Assembly: GCF_021432065.1 (NCBI RefSeq)
Contig: NZ_CP090364.1
Span: 2,060,601 to 2,124,600, forward strand
Source: Photobacterium sp. TLY01
GTDB lineage: Bacteria > Pseudomonadota > Gammaproteobacteria > Enterobacterales > Vibrionaceae
DNA: 64,000 bases
Direction: 5' to 3'
In this document: one piece after another, positions 48,610 to 61,105 of the stretch
How positions within the stretch are numbered: the first letter of the stretch is position 1
How the letters are laid out: each line of letters begins with the position of its first letter
The notes under the pieces: generated by a model
The model's database searches: none
Told to the model about the DNA's origin: nothing
Seen by the model: the letters and a program-made list of their open reading frames with translations, nothing else
Program-made: the position numbers and the translations under genes

Positions 48610-49746
48610 TTAGTACAGTGAATTTTTATTGTCTTCGATATATTGCTTATCGAGACGGCCAAACATTTTGTAATAACACCAGCAGGTGTAAGCCAGAATG
48701 ATAGGAACCATCACAAAAGCCACCACTGTCATAATGTTCAGTGTCAGTTCGCTGGATGTCGAATCCCAGAGTGTCAGACTGTGGTTGGGGATCTCGCTGG
48801 ACGGCATGATGAACGGGAACATTGCAAAGCCGAAAGTCAGAATAATGCCCGCCATGGTCAGACTGGAGAACAGGAATGCAAAACCTGCCCGTTCAGCACG
48901 ACACGCCAGAACCGTCAGCAAAGGCATGATCACCCCCAGTGCCGGTGCAATCCACAACAGCGGTTGTGCATTAAAGTTAGCCATCAGCGCGCCGGTCTGG
49001 CGAACCACTTCTTTATTCAACGGGTTGGACGCTGCATCCTTCACCAGCTCAGAAGCAATCACATACCCTTCGATGTTTTTCGCCCAGAATCCAGCCAGCA
49101 CAAAAGCGACTAAGGTGATTAACGCGGTGATCGGCGCAATGTTTCGTGCCCGAGCATGCAGCTCTTCCGTGGTTTTCATCTGCAGGTATACCGCGCCCTG
49201 CGTCACTATCATCGCCAGACTGACAATGCCACACAGCAACGCAAACGGATTAAGCAGACCGAAGAATGATCCCTTGTAACTCGGTATCAGCAGCTCACTC
49301 AGCACAAAAGGCACACCTTGCAGCAAGTTACCAAAGGCCACACCGAAGATTACAGGCGGCACCAGGCTACCGATGAAGATCGCGCGATCCCACAGGTTAC
49401 GCCATTTAGGGTCTTCAATTTTTGAACGGTAATCAAAGCCCAGAGGACGCAGCCAGAGGGCTGCCAGTGTCAGCACCATAGCCAGATAAAATCCGGAAAA
49501 AGCCGTCGCATAAACCAGGGGCCAGGCCGCAAATAAGGCGCCACCAGCGGTGATTAACCAAACCTGATTACCGTCCCAGTGCGGGGCGATAGAGTTAATC
49601 ATGATGCGGCGCTCAGTGTCTGTTTTACCAATAATATTGGTCAGCACACCGACCCCCATGTCAAACCCGTCTGTCACTGCAAAACCGATGCACAAGACAC
49701 CAATCAGCAGCCACCAGATAAGACGTAACACTTCGTAATCAAACAT
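48610..49746 (-). CDS. cydB: Cytochrome bd ubiquinol oxidase subunit II CydB
   Basis: 378 residues with about nine membrane helices. Starts MFDYEVLRLIWWLLIGVLCIGFAVTDGFDMGVG, the family signature, and has the HWDGNQVWLI segment. Forms the heterodimeric bd oxidase with CydA, reducing O2 to water with quinol at low oxygen tension. Confidence 0.97.
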   Translation of the reverse strand: MFDYEVLRLIWWLLIGVLCIGFAVTDGFDMGVGVLTNIIGKTDTERRIMINSIAPHWDGNQVWLITAGGALFAAWPLVYATAFSGFYLAMVLTLAALWLRPLGFDYRSKIEDPKWRNLWDRAIFIGSLVPPVIFGVAFGNLLQGVPFVLSELLIPSYKGSFFGLLNPFALLCGIVSLAMIVTQGAVYLQMKTTEELHARARNIAPITALITLVAFVLAGFWAKNIEGYVIASELVKDAASNPLNKEVVRQTGALMANFNAQPLLWIAPALGVIMPLLTVLACRAERAGFAFLFSSLTMAGIILTFGFAMFPFIMPSSEIPNHSLTLWDSTSSELTLNIMTVVAFVMVPIILAYTCWCYYKMFGRLDKQYIEDNKNSLY

Positions 49747-49771
49747 TTTTAATTCTCCTGTCCGTCCCGAC

Positions 49772-51355
49772 TCACTTCATGACTGGGTTATCAGTTAAGT
49801 CATGCGGCGCGACATTCTGTTCAAAATGGTAGCGCCCTGTTTTCAGACTGCTTGGACCCAAACGGGCGAATTTCACCATCAGATAGACTTCCGCAATCAG
49901 GAAACAGGTATACAAAGCAATGATCGCAGCCATCGATGTCAGTACTTCCGAGACAGCCAGATCAGACGCCGCCATAGCCGTTGGCAAAATTTCACCCACC
50001 GCCCAGGGCTGGCGACCATACTCAGCGACAAACCAGCCCGCTTCAATGGCGATCCATGGCAGTGGAATGGCATACAGCGCCGCGCGGAGCACCCATTTTT
50101 TCTCAGTGATCTTATGACGGCAGGTTTGGATAAATGCCGCAGCGAATACGCCCAGCATGATAAATCCACAGCCGACCATGATACGGAACGCCCAGAATAA
50201 CGGCCATACGGTCGGCAAAGAGTCTGCCGCCGCTTGCGCGATATCCTCTTCCGTGGCATCCACGACCCTGTCGGTATAAGGCTTCAGCAACAGGCCATAA
50301 CCCAGATCGTGTTTCACGGCATCGAACGCAGCAATGTTTTCAGGGGATTTGTCACCCGCACGCAGTTTCTCAAGCAAACCATAGGCCTGCATACCGTTAC
50401 GGATACGCACTTCATGTTCATCTTTCAGATCACGCAAACCCGTCACTTCAGTGTCGAATGAACGCGTCGCAATAATCCCCATCACATAGGGGATCTTGAT
50501 GGCGTAATCGGTATGCATGGTGTCCTGGTTAGGTATCCCAAACAAAGTGAAGGCCGCCGGGGCTTCTTCGGTGTGCCACTCGGCTTCAATGGCAGCCAGT
50601 TTTGCTTTTTGAACATCACCCAGCTCGTAACCGGATTCATCACCCAGCACGATCACAGACAGAATAGAGGCCATACCGAAAGAAGCTGCAATCGCGAATG
50701 AACGACGGGCAAACGGCAGATCGCGGCCTTTAAGAATGTAGTAAGAGCTGACACCCAGAATGAACATGGCGCCAGTGACATAGCCTGATGCCACAGTGTG
50801 AACAAATTTCACCTGCGCAACCGGGTTGAGGATCACTTCAGCAAAACTCACCATCTCCATGCGCATGGTTTCGAAATTGAACTCAGCGCCGACCGGGTTT
50901 TGCATCCAGGCATTGGCAATCAGAATCCACAATGCAGAGAAGTTTGAACCCAGGGCCACCAGCCAGGTTACCGTTAAGTGCTGGCGTTTGCTGAGACGAT
51001 CCCAGCCAAAAAAGAATAAGCCGACAAAAGTGGATTCAAGAAAAAAAGCGATTAAAGCTTCAATGGCAAGCGGGGCGCCAAAGATGTCGCCGACGTAGTG
51101 AGAGTAATAGGCCCAGTTTGTACCGAACTGGAATTCCATGGTCAGTCCGGTAGCAACACCCAGTGCGAAGTTAATGGCGAAAAGCTTACCCCAGAACTTG
51201 GTCATGTCCTTGTAGATTTGCTTTCCGGTCATCACATACACAGACTCCATGATGGCGAGCAGGAACGCCATGCCCAGGGTCAGTGGGACGAACAAAAAGT
51301 GGTACATCGCAGTCATTGCGAACTGTAACCGCGATAGTTCGACGATATCAAACAT
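49772..51355 (-). CDS. cydA: Cytochrome bd ubiquinol oxidase subunit I CydA
   Basis: 527 residues. Haem ligand H19 ([12 protein letters not shown]) and a second His in [11 protein letters not shown] are visible, as are the acidic residues of the proton path in [20 protein letters not shown] and the quinol-site GRQPW motif. First gene of the cyd unit; the roughly 1-kb upstream region must carry ArcA/FNR-type control. Confidence 0.97.
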   Translation of the reverse strand: MFDIVELSRLQFAMTAMYHFLFVPLTLGMAFLLAIMESVYVMTGKQIYKDMTKFWGKLFAINFALGVATGLTMEFQFGTNWAYYSHYVGDIFGAPLAIEALIAFFLESTFVGLFFFGWDRLSKRQHLTVTWLVALGSNFSALWILIANAWMQNPVGAEFNFETMRMEMVSFAEVILNPVAQVKFVHTVASGYVTGAMFILGVSSYYILKGRDLPFARRSFAIAASFGMASILSVIVLGDESGYELGDVQKAKLAAIEAEWHTEEAPAAFTLFGIPNQDTMHTDYAIKIPYVMGIIATRSFDTEVTGLRDLKDEHEVRIRNGMQAYGLLEKLRAGDKSPENIAAFDAVKHDLGYGLLLKPYTDRVVDATEEDIAQAAADSLPTVWPLFWAFRIMVGCGFIMLGVFAAAFIQTCRHKITEKKWVLRAALYAIPLPWIAIEAGWFVAEYGRQPWAVGEILPTAMAASDLAVSEVLTSMAAIIALYTCFLIAEVYLMVKFARLGPSSLKTGRYHFEQNVAPHDLTDNPVMK

Positions 51356-52350
51356 GATAACTCCTTAAGTCACCAGTCTCCCGGTAACGTACGACATAGT
51401 GAATCGAGTACGCCCAGCAAGTGTTCTTCAAGATTACCGTCTATTGATTAAAAATTCAGCAATCATTGATAAATAACCTTACAACGAATGATTCATCGAT
51501 AGGCTATGTAAAACGCCAGCGAACACGCCTGTCTGATTTACAACATCCTTTTCTGACCAGCGAATCGCTCGACAAACCGAATGTTGCAGACTTGTTTCGA
51601 ATTATAGATTTTAATGTAAAACCACAGCCGAATAAGCTGAAACTAATACTACTGACTTCGCCACACAGGTTCAAAGGTATTTCTTAAAAACGCGCAGATC
51701 CGCCAGGCAGATCGCGATTTAAATCGTATAGATAAGGCATTTCCATGCGGGAGATCAAACTTTCCTCAACTGCATATTTTTGTATCTAACACTTTAAAAA
51801 AATGTGATTTTTCAATTATAAAATTACAAAAAATGCACGTTTAATCAGTAAACAAAACACCGGGCTCACCAGAAATAACGGGTATATTTTCTCAGTAAAG
51901 TTAACCGCTAATCATAGGGGCCTTACGGAGGATAACGCCTGTAAACGGGCGTAAAAACAGTGTGATTAAAATAAAGGCAACAATATTTATTGATTAGTTT
52001 TTCTAATCCAAAAATCAAGTGATGACGTCGACTTCAGACAGCGGGTATGACCACACAGGCGGGCAAAACAACGATCACTTCTCAGCAGAGATCAGGGGAG
52101 TCCTATTAACATTTCCCGGTTTCGCCATGGCAGTCATGGCGAAGTTTTAAACAATCACTGCCCTGACTTGACCTAACAAAAAAATCAGTCTCTCGTGGGC
52201 GGAATCAGGTATTTGGACCGCTTGCGGCATTTTGTCGGTGTAAAGCATCAGGGTTTCACCCACCGGACCCAAATTCACGGACTGGAATTGTTAATGATAT
52301 GAGATGAGTCAGCCGAATTTACCGGCAAGACCATGCGTGAAAAACAAACA
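51356..52350. other. Long intergenic region between cydA and ruvB
   Basis: About 1 kb without a convincing gene. A 73-codon plus-strand frame (51466-51687) has no recognised homologue. The part near cydA is AT-rich with TTGAT-like half sites compatible with FNR control, though no complete TTGAT-N4-ATCAA is present. An inverted repeat GATTAG/CTAATC lies at 51992-52008 and a terminator-like hairpin at 52121-52148. Confidence 0.5.
52121..52148 (+). terminator. Orphan terminator-like hairpin
   Basis: TTCGCCATG, loop GCAGT, CATGGCGAA, then GTTTT: a perfect 9-bp stem with a short T run on the plus strand, with no plus-strand gene upstream. It could end an unannotated small RNA. Confidence 0.4.
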
Positions 52351-52376
52351 AAAACGGAGCCTTGGGCTCCGTTTTT
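52351..52376. terminator. ruvB terminator
   Basis: AAAACGGAGCC, loop TTG, GGCTCCGTTTTT; 22 bases after the ruvB stop and symmetrical. Confidence 0.9.
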
Positions 52377-52397
52377 AACATTTAATGATCGGTATGA

Positions 52398-53411
52398 TCA
52401 GCTGTCCGGGATATCCAGACCAAAATGCAGATAGGCGCGATGGGTTGCAATCCGTCCTCGGGGTGTGCGCTGCAAAAAGCCCTGTTGAATCAGATAGGGT
52501 TCGAGTACATCTTCTATCGTATCCTTTTCTTCTCCGATAGCAGCTGCCAGATTGTCCAGCCCGACCGGGCCGCCCATAAACTTATCAATAATTGCCATCA
52601 GCAGTTTCCGATCCATATAGTCGAACCCACTGCTGTCCACATCCAGCATATCCAGCGCCTGGCTCGCCACCTCGGCGCTGATACGACCATCACTTTTTAC
52701 TTCTGCATAATCGCGTACCCGCCGTAACAACCGGTTTGCGATACGCGGCGTGCCCCGGGCACGACGGGCGATTTCCAGTGCCCCTTCAGGCGCCATGGAC
52801 AACCCGAGACACCGGGCACTGCGCTGCACAATATCCTGCAGATCGGCGACTTTGTAGTATTCCAGCCGCTGGGTAATGCCAAAACGATCGCGCAGGGGTG
52901 AAGTCAGCGAACCGGCACGTGTTGTCGCACCCACCAGGGTAAAGGGAGGTAAATCGATCTTGATAGAGCGTGCAGCCGGCCCTTCACCAATCATGATATC
53001 CAACTGGTAATCTTCCATCGCCGGGTAGAGCACTTCTTCCACCTGAGGACTGAGACGATGAATCTCATCGATAAAGAGCACGTCATTTTCTTCAAGGTTG
53101 GTCAGGAGTGCGGCCAGATCACCGGCCTTTTCCAGCACAGGGCCTGACGTAGTCCGGATACTGACGCCCATTTCATTCGCGACAATGTTAGCCAGTGTGG
53201 TTTTACCCAATCCGGGAGGCCCAAAAATCAGCAGATGATCGAGCGCTTCAGCACGCAGTTTCGCAGCCTGAATAAAAATTTCCATCTGGCCACGAACATG
53301 ATCCTGGCCCTGATAATCCTCCAATAATTTCGGGCGGATGGCACGGTCTATGACCTCTTCTTCGCGGTTGACCGGGTAACTCCCCGAGACCAGGCGATCA
53401 GCTTCTATCAT
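52398..53411 (-). CDS. ruvB: Holliday junction branch migration ATPase RuvB
   Basis: 337 residues. AAA+ motor with Walker [12 protein letters not shown], Walker B LFIDEIH, sensor and arginine-finger region [18 protein letters not shown], and the C-terminal winged-helix ending in [14 protein letters not shown]. Drives branch migration with RuvA, encoded ten bases upstream. Confidence 0.98.
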   Translation of the reverse strand: MIEADRLVSGSYPVNREEEVIDRAIRPKLLEDYQGQDHVRGQMEIFIQAAKLRAEALDHLLIFGPPGLGKTTLANIVANEMGVSIRTTSGPVLEKAGDLAALLTNLEENDVLFIDEIHRLSPQVEEVLYPAMEDYQLDIMIGEGPAARSIKIDLPPFTLVGATTRAGSLTSPLRDRFGITQRLEYYKVADLQDIVQRSARCLGLSMAPEGALEIARRARGTPRIANRLLRRVRDYAEVKSDGRISAEVASQALDMLDVDSSGFDYMDRKLLMAIIDKFMGGPVGLDNLAAAIGEEKDTIEDVLEPYLIQQGFLQRTPRGRIATHRAYLHFGLDIPDS

Positions 53412-53421
53412 ACAATCTCAC

Positions 53422-54042
53422 TTACACCATGGAGCGCAGGGCTTCACGAATGATCACTTCACTTGGCATATCATCCTGCGCGACCTGAGCCACCACTTTA
53501 GAAGCCTGCTGGGGTTTATAGCCCAATGCAATCAGAGCGCTGACTGCTTCATCTTCCGCCCGGTTCTTCTCGGATGCTGCAGACTGCGCCTGACTGGCAG
53601 CGGTATCCAGCGCAGGCGTGAAGAGATCGCCCTCGCCCCAGCCTTTCAGGCGGTCTTTCATTTCAACCAGCAGACGTTCTGCCGTTTTCTTACCCACGCC
53701 GGGGATCTTCACTAAGGTAGAAATGTCTTCATTTTCCACACAAAGCACAAACTGACTGGCTGTCAGGGCTGACAAGATAGCCAAACCCAGTTTCGGTCCG
53801 ACGCCGTTGGCTTTGATCACTTCGCGAAATAAATCCCGCTCACTTTTCTTATTAAAACCGTACAGCAGCTGAGCGTCTTCTCTCACCACAAAATGGGTGG
53901 CGATGGTGACTTCCTGCCCTGCTTCCGGTAATTCGTAAAAACAGCTCATCGGCATCTGAACTTCATACCCGATTCCGGCGGCTTCAATCACCACTTCCGG
54001 TGGCTGTTTTTCTAGGATGATTCCTCGTAATCGGCCAATCAC
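53422..54042 (-). CDS. ruvA: Holliday junction-binding protein RuvA
   Basis: 206 residues: OB-fold domain I ([20 protein letters not shown]), helix-hairpin-helix domain II ([22 protein letters not shown]) and the C-terminal RuvB-binding domain III ([14 protein letters not shown]). The GTG at 54042 is the start: it aligns with the family MIGRLRG and has GAGG 7 bases upstream; the ATG at 54063 would add seven unconserved residues. Confidence 0.96.
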   Translation of the reverse strand: MIGRLRGIILEKQPPEVVIEAAGIGYEVQMPMSCFYELPEAGQEVTIATHFVVREDAQLLYGFNKKSERDLFREVIKANGVGPKLGLAILSALTASQFVLCVENEDISTLVKIPGVGKKTAERLLVEMKDRLKGWGEGDLFTPALDTAASQAQSAASEKNRAEDEAVSALIALGYKPQQASKVVAQVAQDDMPSEVIIREALRSMV

Positions 54043-54144
54043 TGCCTTGCCTCTATCTCGCAAATTAAATTGGCTCTAGCATAATAAAGCGCTGGATGGA
54101 TATCCAGCGCTTTATCAGGGTATGGCAAGAAATGACAGACCAGA

Positions 54145-55602
54145 TCAAGCCTGATGCCGTGACACCAGTGCATTGAGGCTATCGGCGAGCCCTTTTAGGG
54201 TTTCAACCCGGTTCGCCAGCTCAGCGCCCTGCTGAGCCACCTGATCCGAAACCTGGTTGGTCTGCACCACACTTTGCGCCACGTCAGTACTGGCCTGATT
54301 GAGCTCTTTGAGTGACTGGACCTGAATCCCCAGCGTATCGGCCAGACGGTTCACATCCTCAGACAACCCTGTGATCTCGGCAATAATGCCGCCCAGCTCA
54401 GTGGCCGTGGCATGAATGACTTTTTGCCCCTGCTGCACTTCGTTTTTGCTTTTCTCCAGCAAGCTGCGGATCTCTGTGGCTGAAGCATTACTTTTTGCAG
54501 ACAGCTTCCGGACTTCATCGGCAACCACGGCAAATCCTCGTCCCGACTCCCCGGCTCGCGCGGCTTCAATCGCCGCATTCAATGCCAGCAGATTGGTTTG
54601 TTCGGCAACGGCAGTGATCAGCTCAGCAGCCGACATGACTTCATTATTACTGTGCAGGATGCGGGCGATCGCTTCCGTCGAGGCGTTCAGTGATGCCGAG
54701 CTGTGCTGGGCCTGAGTTTCTATGGTTCGGCTGCGCTGGCGCAATTCGATCACAGCGCGGTCTGATTCATCCAGCCCTTCTGTCATCTGTCCGAGTTGCT
54801 GGCTCATCTGCTCTGCCGCACTGGCCTGCGACAGACAGTTTTGATTGAGATCTTTCACCTGATGATGCAATGCATCCGACTGCTGCTCCAAATCATCGGC
54901 TAACTGCGCCAGCTGGCTGGCATTATCACTGGCACGATCCATAATGCTGCCCAAGGCCTGCTCACCCTCTCTGGCTTGCTCAGCCAGTGTATAGCTGGCC
55001 CGTTCAGCCTCAGACGATTTTTCCAGCGCGGCTTCTCGCTGACGCACGGTAAAAGCCTGAGCAACACCAATCACAATCAGAGGCAGCAATAAGCCAGACC
55101 AGGTTTCCAGCCGTTCTGCTGCCGGCGTTAATACCAAGTGAGGAAAATCGTGGCCGGCCAGAGATTCCTTGATCATCCAACCCGAGATCACGACAACCAA
55201 CGCACTCCAGATCATGGCTGTGATCGGTCTGGCTGCCAGGAAAAAAGCCACGATCAGCAACGGCATCCAGAAGGCCTGAGTAGAAACAACAATACCGCCA
55301 CTTTGATAGACGATATTCACAGCATGGATCACCATACCGAGGAAACCTACGTTCACCGCGAGCTCAATCTGTTTCAGCCAGCGGACAAGCAAACCGGCCA
55401 GTATTTCACAGCCAATCAGCGTTACAGAAGTGATAACCAGACTGGTGTGCGCGTGACTTGACCATTTTATCCAGCTGTACAGGCCGACAAAAAACGAGAT
55501 GAGGGTAAAAAATAGCAGGGTATCAACCAGACGGGCCTGCTCGCCTTGCCACTGATGTGCCGAAGGCAAAAACAGGCCGCGCCAAAAAGCGACTGGGGAC
55601 AT
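54145..55602 (-). CDS. Methyl-accepting chemotaxis-like protein with multi-helix membrane domain
   Basis: 485 residues. The first about 190 residues hold roughly six membrane helices and almost no periplasmic loop, so it would sense something in or at the membrane. Then a cytoplasmic coiled coil with the conserved MCP hairpin tip [33 protein letters not shown], which binds CheA/CheW. There is no HAMP domain and the methylation helices are short, so it is not a classical receptor. It lies between ruvA and ruvC on the same strand, splitting the ruv cluster. Function beyond signalling is unknown. Confidence 0.87.
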   Translation of the reverse strand: MSPVAFWRGLFLPSAHQWQGEQARLVDTLLFFTLISFFVGLYSWIKWSSHAHTSLVITSVTLIGCEILAGLLVRWLKQIELAVNVGFLGMVIHAVNIVYQSGGIVVSTQAFWMPLLIVAFFLAARPITAMIWSALVVVISGWMIKESLAGHDFPHLVLTPAAERLETWSGLLLPLIVIGVAQAFTVRQREAALEKSSEAERASYTLAEQAREGEQALGSIMDRASDNASQLAQLADDLEQQSDALHHQVKDLNQNCLSQASAAEQMSQQLGQMTEGLDESDRAVIELRQRSRTIETQAQHSSASLNASTEAIARILHSNNEVMSAAELITAVAEQTNLLALNAAIEAARAGESGRGFAVVADEVRKLSAKSNASATEIRSLLEKSKNEVQQGQKVIHATATELGGIIAEITGLSEDVNRLADTLGIQVQSLKELNQASTDVAQSVVQTNQVSDQVAQQGAELANRVETLKGLADSLNALVSRHQA

Positions 55603-55775
55603 TTGGTCATCCTTGTCATTGTTATTTTTGAACTATCCAACAGCTCCGACCACTATATTCAGTTAACAATGAATTAACAAAGAAAAAAGCAGCACAAGGC
55701 TGCTTTTTTTGATCCGTCCAACAGAACACATGCCTGACAGGGATATGGATAATCTGACTCAGCAGCACGTGGCTG

Positions 55776-56297
55776 CTATCTGTATCGTCCCCGTTTTGAA
55801 CCAGATGCCTGTCCTGCCATCGCCACCAGGGTTTTATGGGTATGGGCATGACAAATCGCCACGGCCAGGGCATCTGCCGCATCCGCCTGAGGCTTACCCG
55901 GTAGTTTCAGCATATGGCAGACCATGTGCTGAACCTGTACTTTATCGGCACTGCCCTTGCCAACCACCGCCTGTTTAATCAATCTGGCCGCATATTCGCT
56001 GACAGGGATCTGGGCATTCACAGCGGCAACAATGGCGCTGCCGCGTGCCTGCCCGAGCTTCAGGGCTGAATTGGCATTTTTGCCCATGAAGACTTCCTCA
56101 ATCGCAAAGTCATCGGGCCGGAACTGGGTGATCACTTCAGTAACCCCGGCGTAAATCTGATGCAGCCGCCCCGGAATATCATCGCAACTGGTGCGGATAC
56201 AACCGCTGCCCAGATATTCCAGTTGCCTGCCCACCTGACGGATAACACCGTATCCCGTGATTCTGGAGCCTGGGTCTATCCCTAAAATAATGGCCAT
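55776..56297 (-). CDS. ruvC: Holliday junction resolvase RuvC
   Basis: 173 residues, RNase H-like endonuclease that cuts Holliday junctions. Catalytic acidic residues are in [13 protein letters not shown] (Asp 8), AIEEVFMG, and near [18 protein letters not shown]. Ends with a basic tail. Six bases after yebC, as in most gammaproteobacteria. Confidence 0.97.
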   Translation of the reverse strand: MAIILGIDPGSRITGYGVIRQVGRQLEYLGSGCIRTSCDDIPGRLHQIYAGVTEVITQFRPDDFAIEEVFMGKNANSALKLGQARGSAIVAAVNAQIPVSEYAARLIKQAVVGKGSADKVQVQHMVCHMLKLPGKPQADAADALAVAICHAHTHKTLVAMAGQASGSKRGRYR

Positions 56298-56302
56298 TCA
56301 GA

Positions 56303-57046
56303 TTACAACTGTTCCGCCACTTCGTCAGAGATATCACCGTTATGGTATACCTCCTGCACATCATCCAGATCATCCAGTGCATCAATCAGACGCAGCAGTT
56401 TGGGCGCCGTGTCTGCGTCCAAATCGGCTTTAGTGGACGGCACCAGGGTGACTTCCGCGTTCTGGGCCTCAAAACCGGCACTGTCCAGCGCGTCTCTCAC
56501 CGGGCCAAAATCCGCCGGTGTGGTGTAGACATCAATCGAACCATCCTCATGGGTTTCAACATCATCGGCTCCCCCTTCCAGTGCCGCTTCCATGACGGCG
56601 TCTTCATCCAGACCCGGCGCGTAAGAAATCACCCCTTTTTTCTCGAACAGGTAATTCACGCTGCCGTCGGTACCTAAATTACCGCCCGCTTTACTGAAGG
56701 CATGGCGTACACCGGATACCGTACGGTTGCGGTTGTCTGTCATGCATTCAACCATCACCGCGGTGCCGCCCGGGCCGTAGCCTTCGTAAATGACGGTTTC
56801 CATGTTGTCGTCACCTTCACCGCCGGCACCACGGCTGATGGCACGGTTGATGGTGTCACGCGTCATGTTATTCGACAGCGCTTTATCGACAGCGGCACGC
56901 AGACGCGGGTTGCTGTCGGCTTCAGGGCCGCCTTCTTTGGTCGACACCACGATTTCTCGGATTAACTTGGTGAAAATTTTGCCACGCTTCGCGTCCTGCG
57001 CCGCTTTACGGTGTTTGATGTTAGCCCACTTACTATGACCTGCCAT
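56303..57046 (-). CDS. yebC: YebC/PmpR family DNA-binding regulatory protein
   Basis: 247 residues, starting [22 protein letters not shown], the invariant family opening, with [19 protein letters not shown] in the central part. YebC/PmpR proteins were described as transcription regulators; some homologues act on ribosomes stalled at proline stretches. Typical aspS-yebC-ruvC order. Confidence 0.96.
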   Translation of the reverse strand: MAGHSKWANIKHRKAAQDAKRGKIFTKLIREIVVSTKEGGPEADSNPRLRAAVDKALSNNMTRDTINRAISRGAGGEGDDNMETVIYEGYGPGGTAVMVECMTDNRNRTVSGVRHAFSKAGGNLGTDGSVNYLFEKKGVISYAPGLDEDAVMEAALEGGADDVETHEDGSIDVYTTPADFGPVRDALDSAGFEAQNAEVTLVPSTKADLDADTAPKLLRLIDALDDLDDVQEVYHNGDISDEVAEQL

Positions 57047-57218
57047 AACAATGCTCCGGATTAATCGAGGGTGTTGTCCCAGCGTTGCGTCACTGGGAGG
57101 CGCTGATCACTGTTCAGAACACGGCGAGAGATCGTCCATCAGATGGTAAGAAGCAGACTGCAATGTTTTGAAGAGTGATCGGGCTGGCAGAGTTGCCAGC
57201 CCGGATAAACCTGATGGA

Positions 57219-59006
57219 TCAGGCTTCGGTATTTGGTTCGTCTTTCGCAGCCAGTTTCACCGCAATTGCCAGCTCCTCAAGCGCGGCCGGATTGGCCAGA
57301 CTTGGCGCATCTGTCATCAGACACGCAGCTGCCGTGGTTTTCGGGAAGGCAATCACGTCACGGATATTCTCAGTGCCGCACAGCAGCATGACCAGGCGAT
57401 CCAGACCAAATGCCAGACCGGCATGCGGCGGCGTACCGAATTTCAGCGCATCCAGCAGGAAGCCGAATTTCAGTTGCTGCTCTTGCGCGTCAATACCCAG
57501 AATATTGAATACGGCCGCCTGCATGTCAGCGTTGTGAATACGCACAGAACCACCGCCCACTTCATAGCCATTGATGACCATATCGTAGGCATTCGAATTA
57601 GCTGCCGCAGGATTGGCCGCCAGCTCTTGCGCAGTCATATTCAGCGGAGCGGTGAACGGGTGGTGCATGGCATGCAGGTTTCCTTCTTCGTCTTCTTCGA
57701 ACATCGGGAAATCAACCACCCACAAAGGTGCCCATGCTGATTCGTCAGTCAGTTTCAGATCTTTACCCAGCTTCAGACGCAGGGCGCCCATCGCTTCATC
57801 AACCACATTCTTGCGATCGGCACCGAAGAGCAGAATATCGCCAGACTCAGCCTGAGTCCGCTCCAGCAGCTCAGCAACAATCTCTGCGTTCAGGAACTTA
57901 GCCACCGGCGACTGCACGCCGTCAAAACCGGCCGCGCGATCATTGACCTTCATCCATGCCAGACCTTTGGCACCATAGATACCCACAAAGCTGGTGTATT
58001 CGTCAATTTGCTTGCGAGACAGTTCCGCACCGCCCGGTACACGCAGCACAGCTACGCGGCCTTTCGGATCATTGGCAGGGCCGGCGAAGACTTTGAAGTC
58101 AACGTCTTTCAGGACATCAGCCACGTCCACCAGCTCCAGCGGGTTCCGCAGATCTGGCTTGTCTGAACCGTAACGGCGCATTGCTTCTTCGTACTTCATG
58201 ACAGGGAAAGTACCCAGATCAACGTTCAGCAGTTCTTGCCACATTTCGGTGACCATCTGCTCAGTCACGGCACGCACCTGGTCGGCCGTCATGAACGAGG
58301 TTTCGATATCGATCTGGGTGAATTCCGGCTGACGATCTGCACGCAGGTCTTCGTCGCGGAAACATTTCACGATTTGATAGTAACGGTCAAAACCAGACAT
58401 CATCAGCAATTGCTTGAAGAGCTGTGGTGATTGAGGCAGTGCGTAGAAGCTGCCTTTGTGCACACGGCTCGGAACCAGATAGTCACGGGCACCTTCCGGT
58501 GTCGCTTTGGTCAGGACTGGGGTTTCAATATCCAGGAAGCCGTTTTCATCCAGGAAACGACGCACGAAGCTGGATGCTTTCGCACGCAGCTTGATGCGAT
58601 CGCTCATTTCCGGACGACGCAGGTCCAGATAGCGGAATTTCAGACGCTGTTCTTCGGTGTTCTTCTGGTTAAAGTCCAGCGGCAGCACATCGGAGCGGTT
58701 GATGATTTCCAGGCCTTTGGCAATCACTTCTACTTCACCGGTCGCCATGTCTTTGTTGACCTGGCTGTCCGGACGCTGACGGACTTCACCGGTCAGACGG
58801 ATACAGAATTCATTGCGCAGTTGGTTCGCCACCTCGAAGATATCTTTCATATCCGGGTCAACCACTACCTGAACGATACCTTCACGATCTCGCATATCAA
58901 TGAAAATAAGACCGCCTAAATCACGACGGCGGTTGACCCAGCCGCAAAGCTCAACGGTTTGTCCCGCATGGGACTTGTTCAGGTGACCACAATATTGGGT
59001 GCGCAT
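57219..59006 (-). CDS. aspS: Aspartyl-tRNA synthetase AspS
   Basis: 595 residues, class II synthetase of the bacterial type: N-terminal OB anticodon-binding domain ([26 protein letters not shown]), motif 1 in [15 protein letters not shown], motif 2 [18 protein letters not shown], the GAD insertion domain (about 290-410), and motif 3 [15 protein letters not shown]. Charges tRNA-Asp. Has its own 5' region of about 300 bases before the divergent DUF72 gene. Confidence 0.98.
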   Translation of the reverse strand: MRTQYCGHLNKSHAGQTVELCGWVNRRRDLGGLIFIDMRDREGIVQVVVDPDMKDIFEVANQLRNEFCIRLTGEVRQRPDSQVNKDMATGEVEVIAKGLEIINRSDVLPLDFNQKNTEEQRLKFRYLDLRRPEMSDRIKLRAKASSFVRRFLDENGFLDIETPVLTKATPEGARDYLVPSRVHKGSFYALPQSPQLFKQLLMMSGFDRYYQIVKCFRDEDLRADRQPEFTQIDIETSFMTADQVRAVTEQMVTEMWQELLNVDLGTFPVMKYEEAMRRYGSDKPDLRNPLELVDVADVLKDVDFKVFAGPANDPKGRVAVLRVPGGAELSRKQIDEYTSFVGIYGAKGLAWMKVNDRAAGFDGVQSPVAKFLNAEIVAELLERTQAESGDILLFGADRKNVVDEAMGALRLKLGKDLKLTDESAWAPLWVVDFPMFEEDEEGNLHAMHHPFTAPLNMTAQELAANPAAANSNAYDMVINGYEVGGGSVRIHNADMQAAVFNILGIDAQEQQLKFGFLLDALKFGTPPHAGLAFGLDRLVMLLCGTENIRDVIAFPKTTAAACLMTDAPSLANPAALEELAIAVKLAAKDEPNTEA

Positions 59007-59302
59007 AAGAATTTCCCGATCTGTTTACTTACAATCCTGTGTGTCCATCCCAAATGGTATGACAGACACCAACTGTGCCAGTTTCAGCCATCATCAGTGC
59101 CCGTTGCGGCCTGACTGACGTCCGAAATAAAAATAACGCGGTATTATAAATGAAAAACACCACTGTAGGAAAAACCTCTGGCGTAAATCAAGCAAAATAG
59201 CCAGTTTCCAGCCGCGAATGTTGACCGAATGGCGGGATATTCTCCACAATGTCAGCCAATCTCCTATCCGGATGGATAAAAAGTATTCACTAAGGTTTTT
59301 CA

Positions 59303-60178
59303 ATGCCCTTTGCTTCCCCCCTTAAGATTGGCATGGCCATGTGGTCACATGCGCCCTGGCAGCGGAGTCTCTATGGTCGCGGCTGCCCTTCAACCGACAG
59401 ATTAAGCCGGTACGCTGAAACCTTCTCCACGGTCGAAGGCAATACGACTTTCTATGCCACACCTAAGCCGGCCACGGTACAAAACTGGGCGGATGCCACT
59501 CCGGATGATTTTCGATTCACTTTCAAGCTGCCGAAAACCATCACCCATCAATATAAACTGATGCACTGCCAGGGCCAGTTGGGTGAATTTTTTCATGTCA
59601 TGGCGCCTGTGGCAGAAAAAACCGGTATCTGGAAAATTCAACTGCCCGCCAGCTTCGGTCCTGCAGAACTGCCAGCGCTGTCCGCTTTTCTTAAACAGCT
59701 GCCGTCAGAGCTGACGGTTGGTGTTGAGGTCCGTCATCCGGCCTTTTTCAGTAAAGGCGAAGAAGAAAAAGCCCTGAACCGGTTGCTCATCGAGCATCAG
59801 GCCAACCGGATTATCATGGATACCCGCCCGGTTTTTTCCGCCCCCGCCACCAGCGAGGCCGTCATTGATGCCCACCAGAAAAAGCCCAGAGTGCCGGTTC
59901 ATGCCATTGCAACCGCCATGCACCCTGTGGTGCGTTTCATTGGTCATCCGGAACTTGACGCCAACGATCCCTTTTTTGCCAACTGGTTACAACGCCTTCC
60001 CCTGTGGCTGAGTGAAGGACGCCAGCCTTATTTGTTCATTCATACGCCCGACAACGACTTTGCGCCGGAACTGGCTGTCCGGCTTCATCGCCAGCTGGCA
60101 CAACAATTGGCCGGCACAGCACAGACCCTGCCCGAGCTGAAATTACCGCAAGGTGGCGACCAGGTATCACTGCTCTGA
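59303..60178 (+). CDS. yecE: DUF72 (YecE) family protein
   Basis: 291 residues, TIM-barrel-like DUF72 family. Landmarks: IGMAMWSHAPWQ, YAETFSTVEGNTTFYA, RFTFKLPKTITHQ, and GVEVRHPAFF. Function unknown; commonly adjacent to cmoA-cmoB as here and in E. coli, which strengthens the call. No clear signal sequence; cytoplasmic. Confidence 0.92.
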   Translation: MPFASPLKIGMAMWSHAPWQRSLYGRGCPSTDRLSRYAETFSTVEGNTTFYATPKPATVQNWADATPDDFRFTFKLPKTITHQYKLMHCQGQLGEFFHVMAPVAEKTGIWKIQLPASFGPAELPALSAFLKQLPSELTVGVEVRHPAFFSKGEEEKALNRLLIEHQANRIIMDTRPVFSAPATSEAVIDAHQKKPRVPVHAIATAMHPVVRFIGHPELDANDPFFANWLQRLPLWLSEGRQPYLFIHTPDNDFAPELAVRLHRQLAQQLAGTAQTLPELKLPQGGDQVSLL

Positions 60179-60277
60179 ACCCGGCCTGACCCACCCGGTA
60201 AATCCACAAGACAACTGGCGCTATTTTATCTACAATACGCGACTTTTCAGCGGGAGAAGGACTCCCCATAGCCATAA

Positions 60278-61075
<798 letters not shown>

Positions 61076-61105
61076 TCAACCCATTAAAGGTAATTTTGAC
61101 GCGTC

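Noticed and set aside
51466..51687. 73-codon plus-strand frame upstream of cydA
   Set aside because: No domain, no good ribosome site; overlaps the probable cyd control region.
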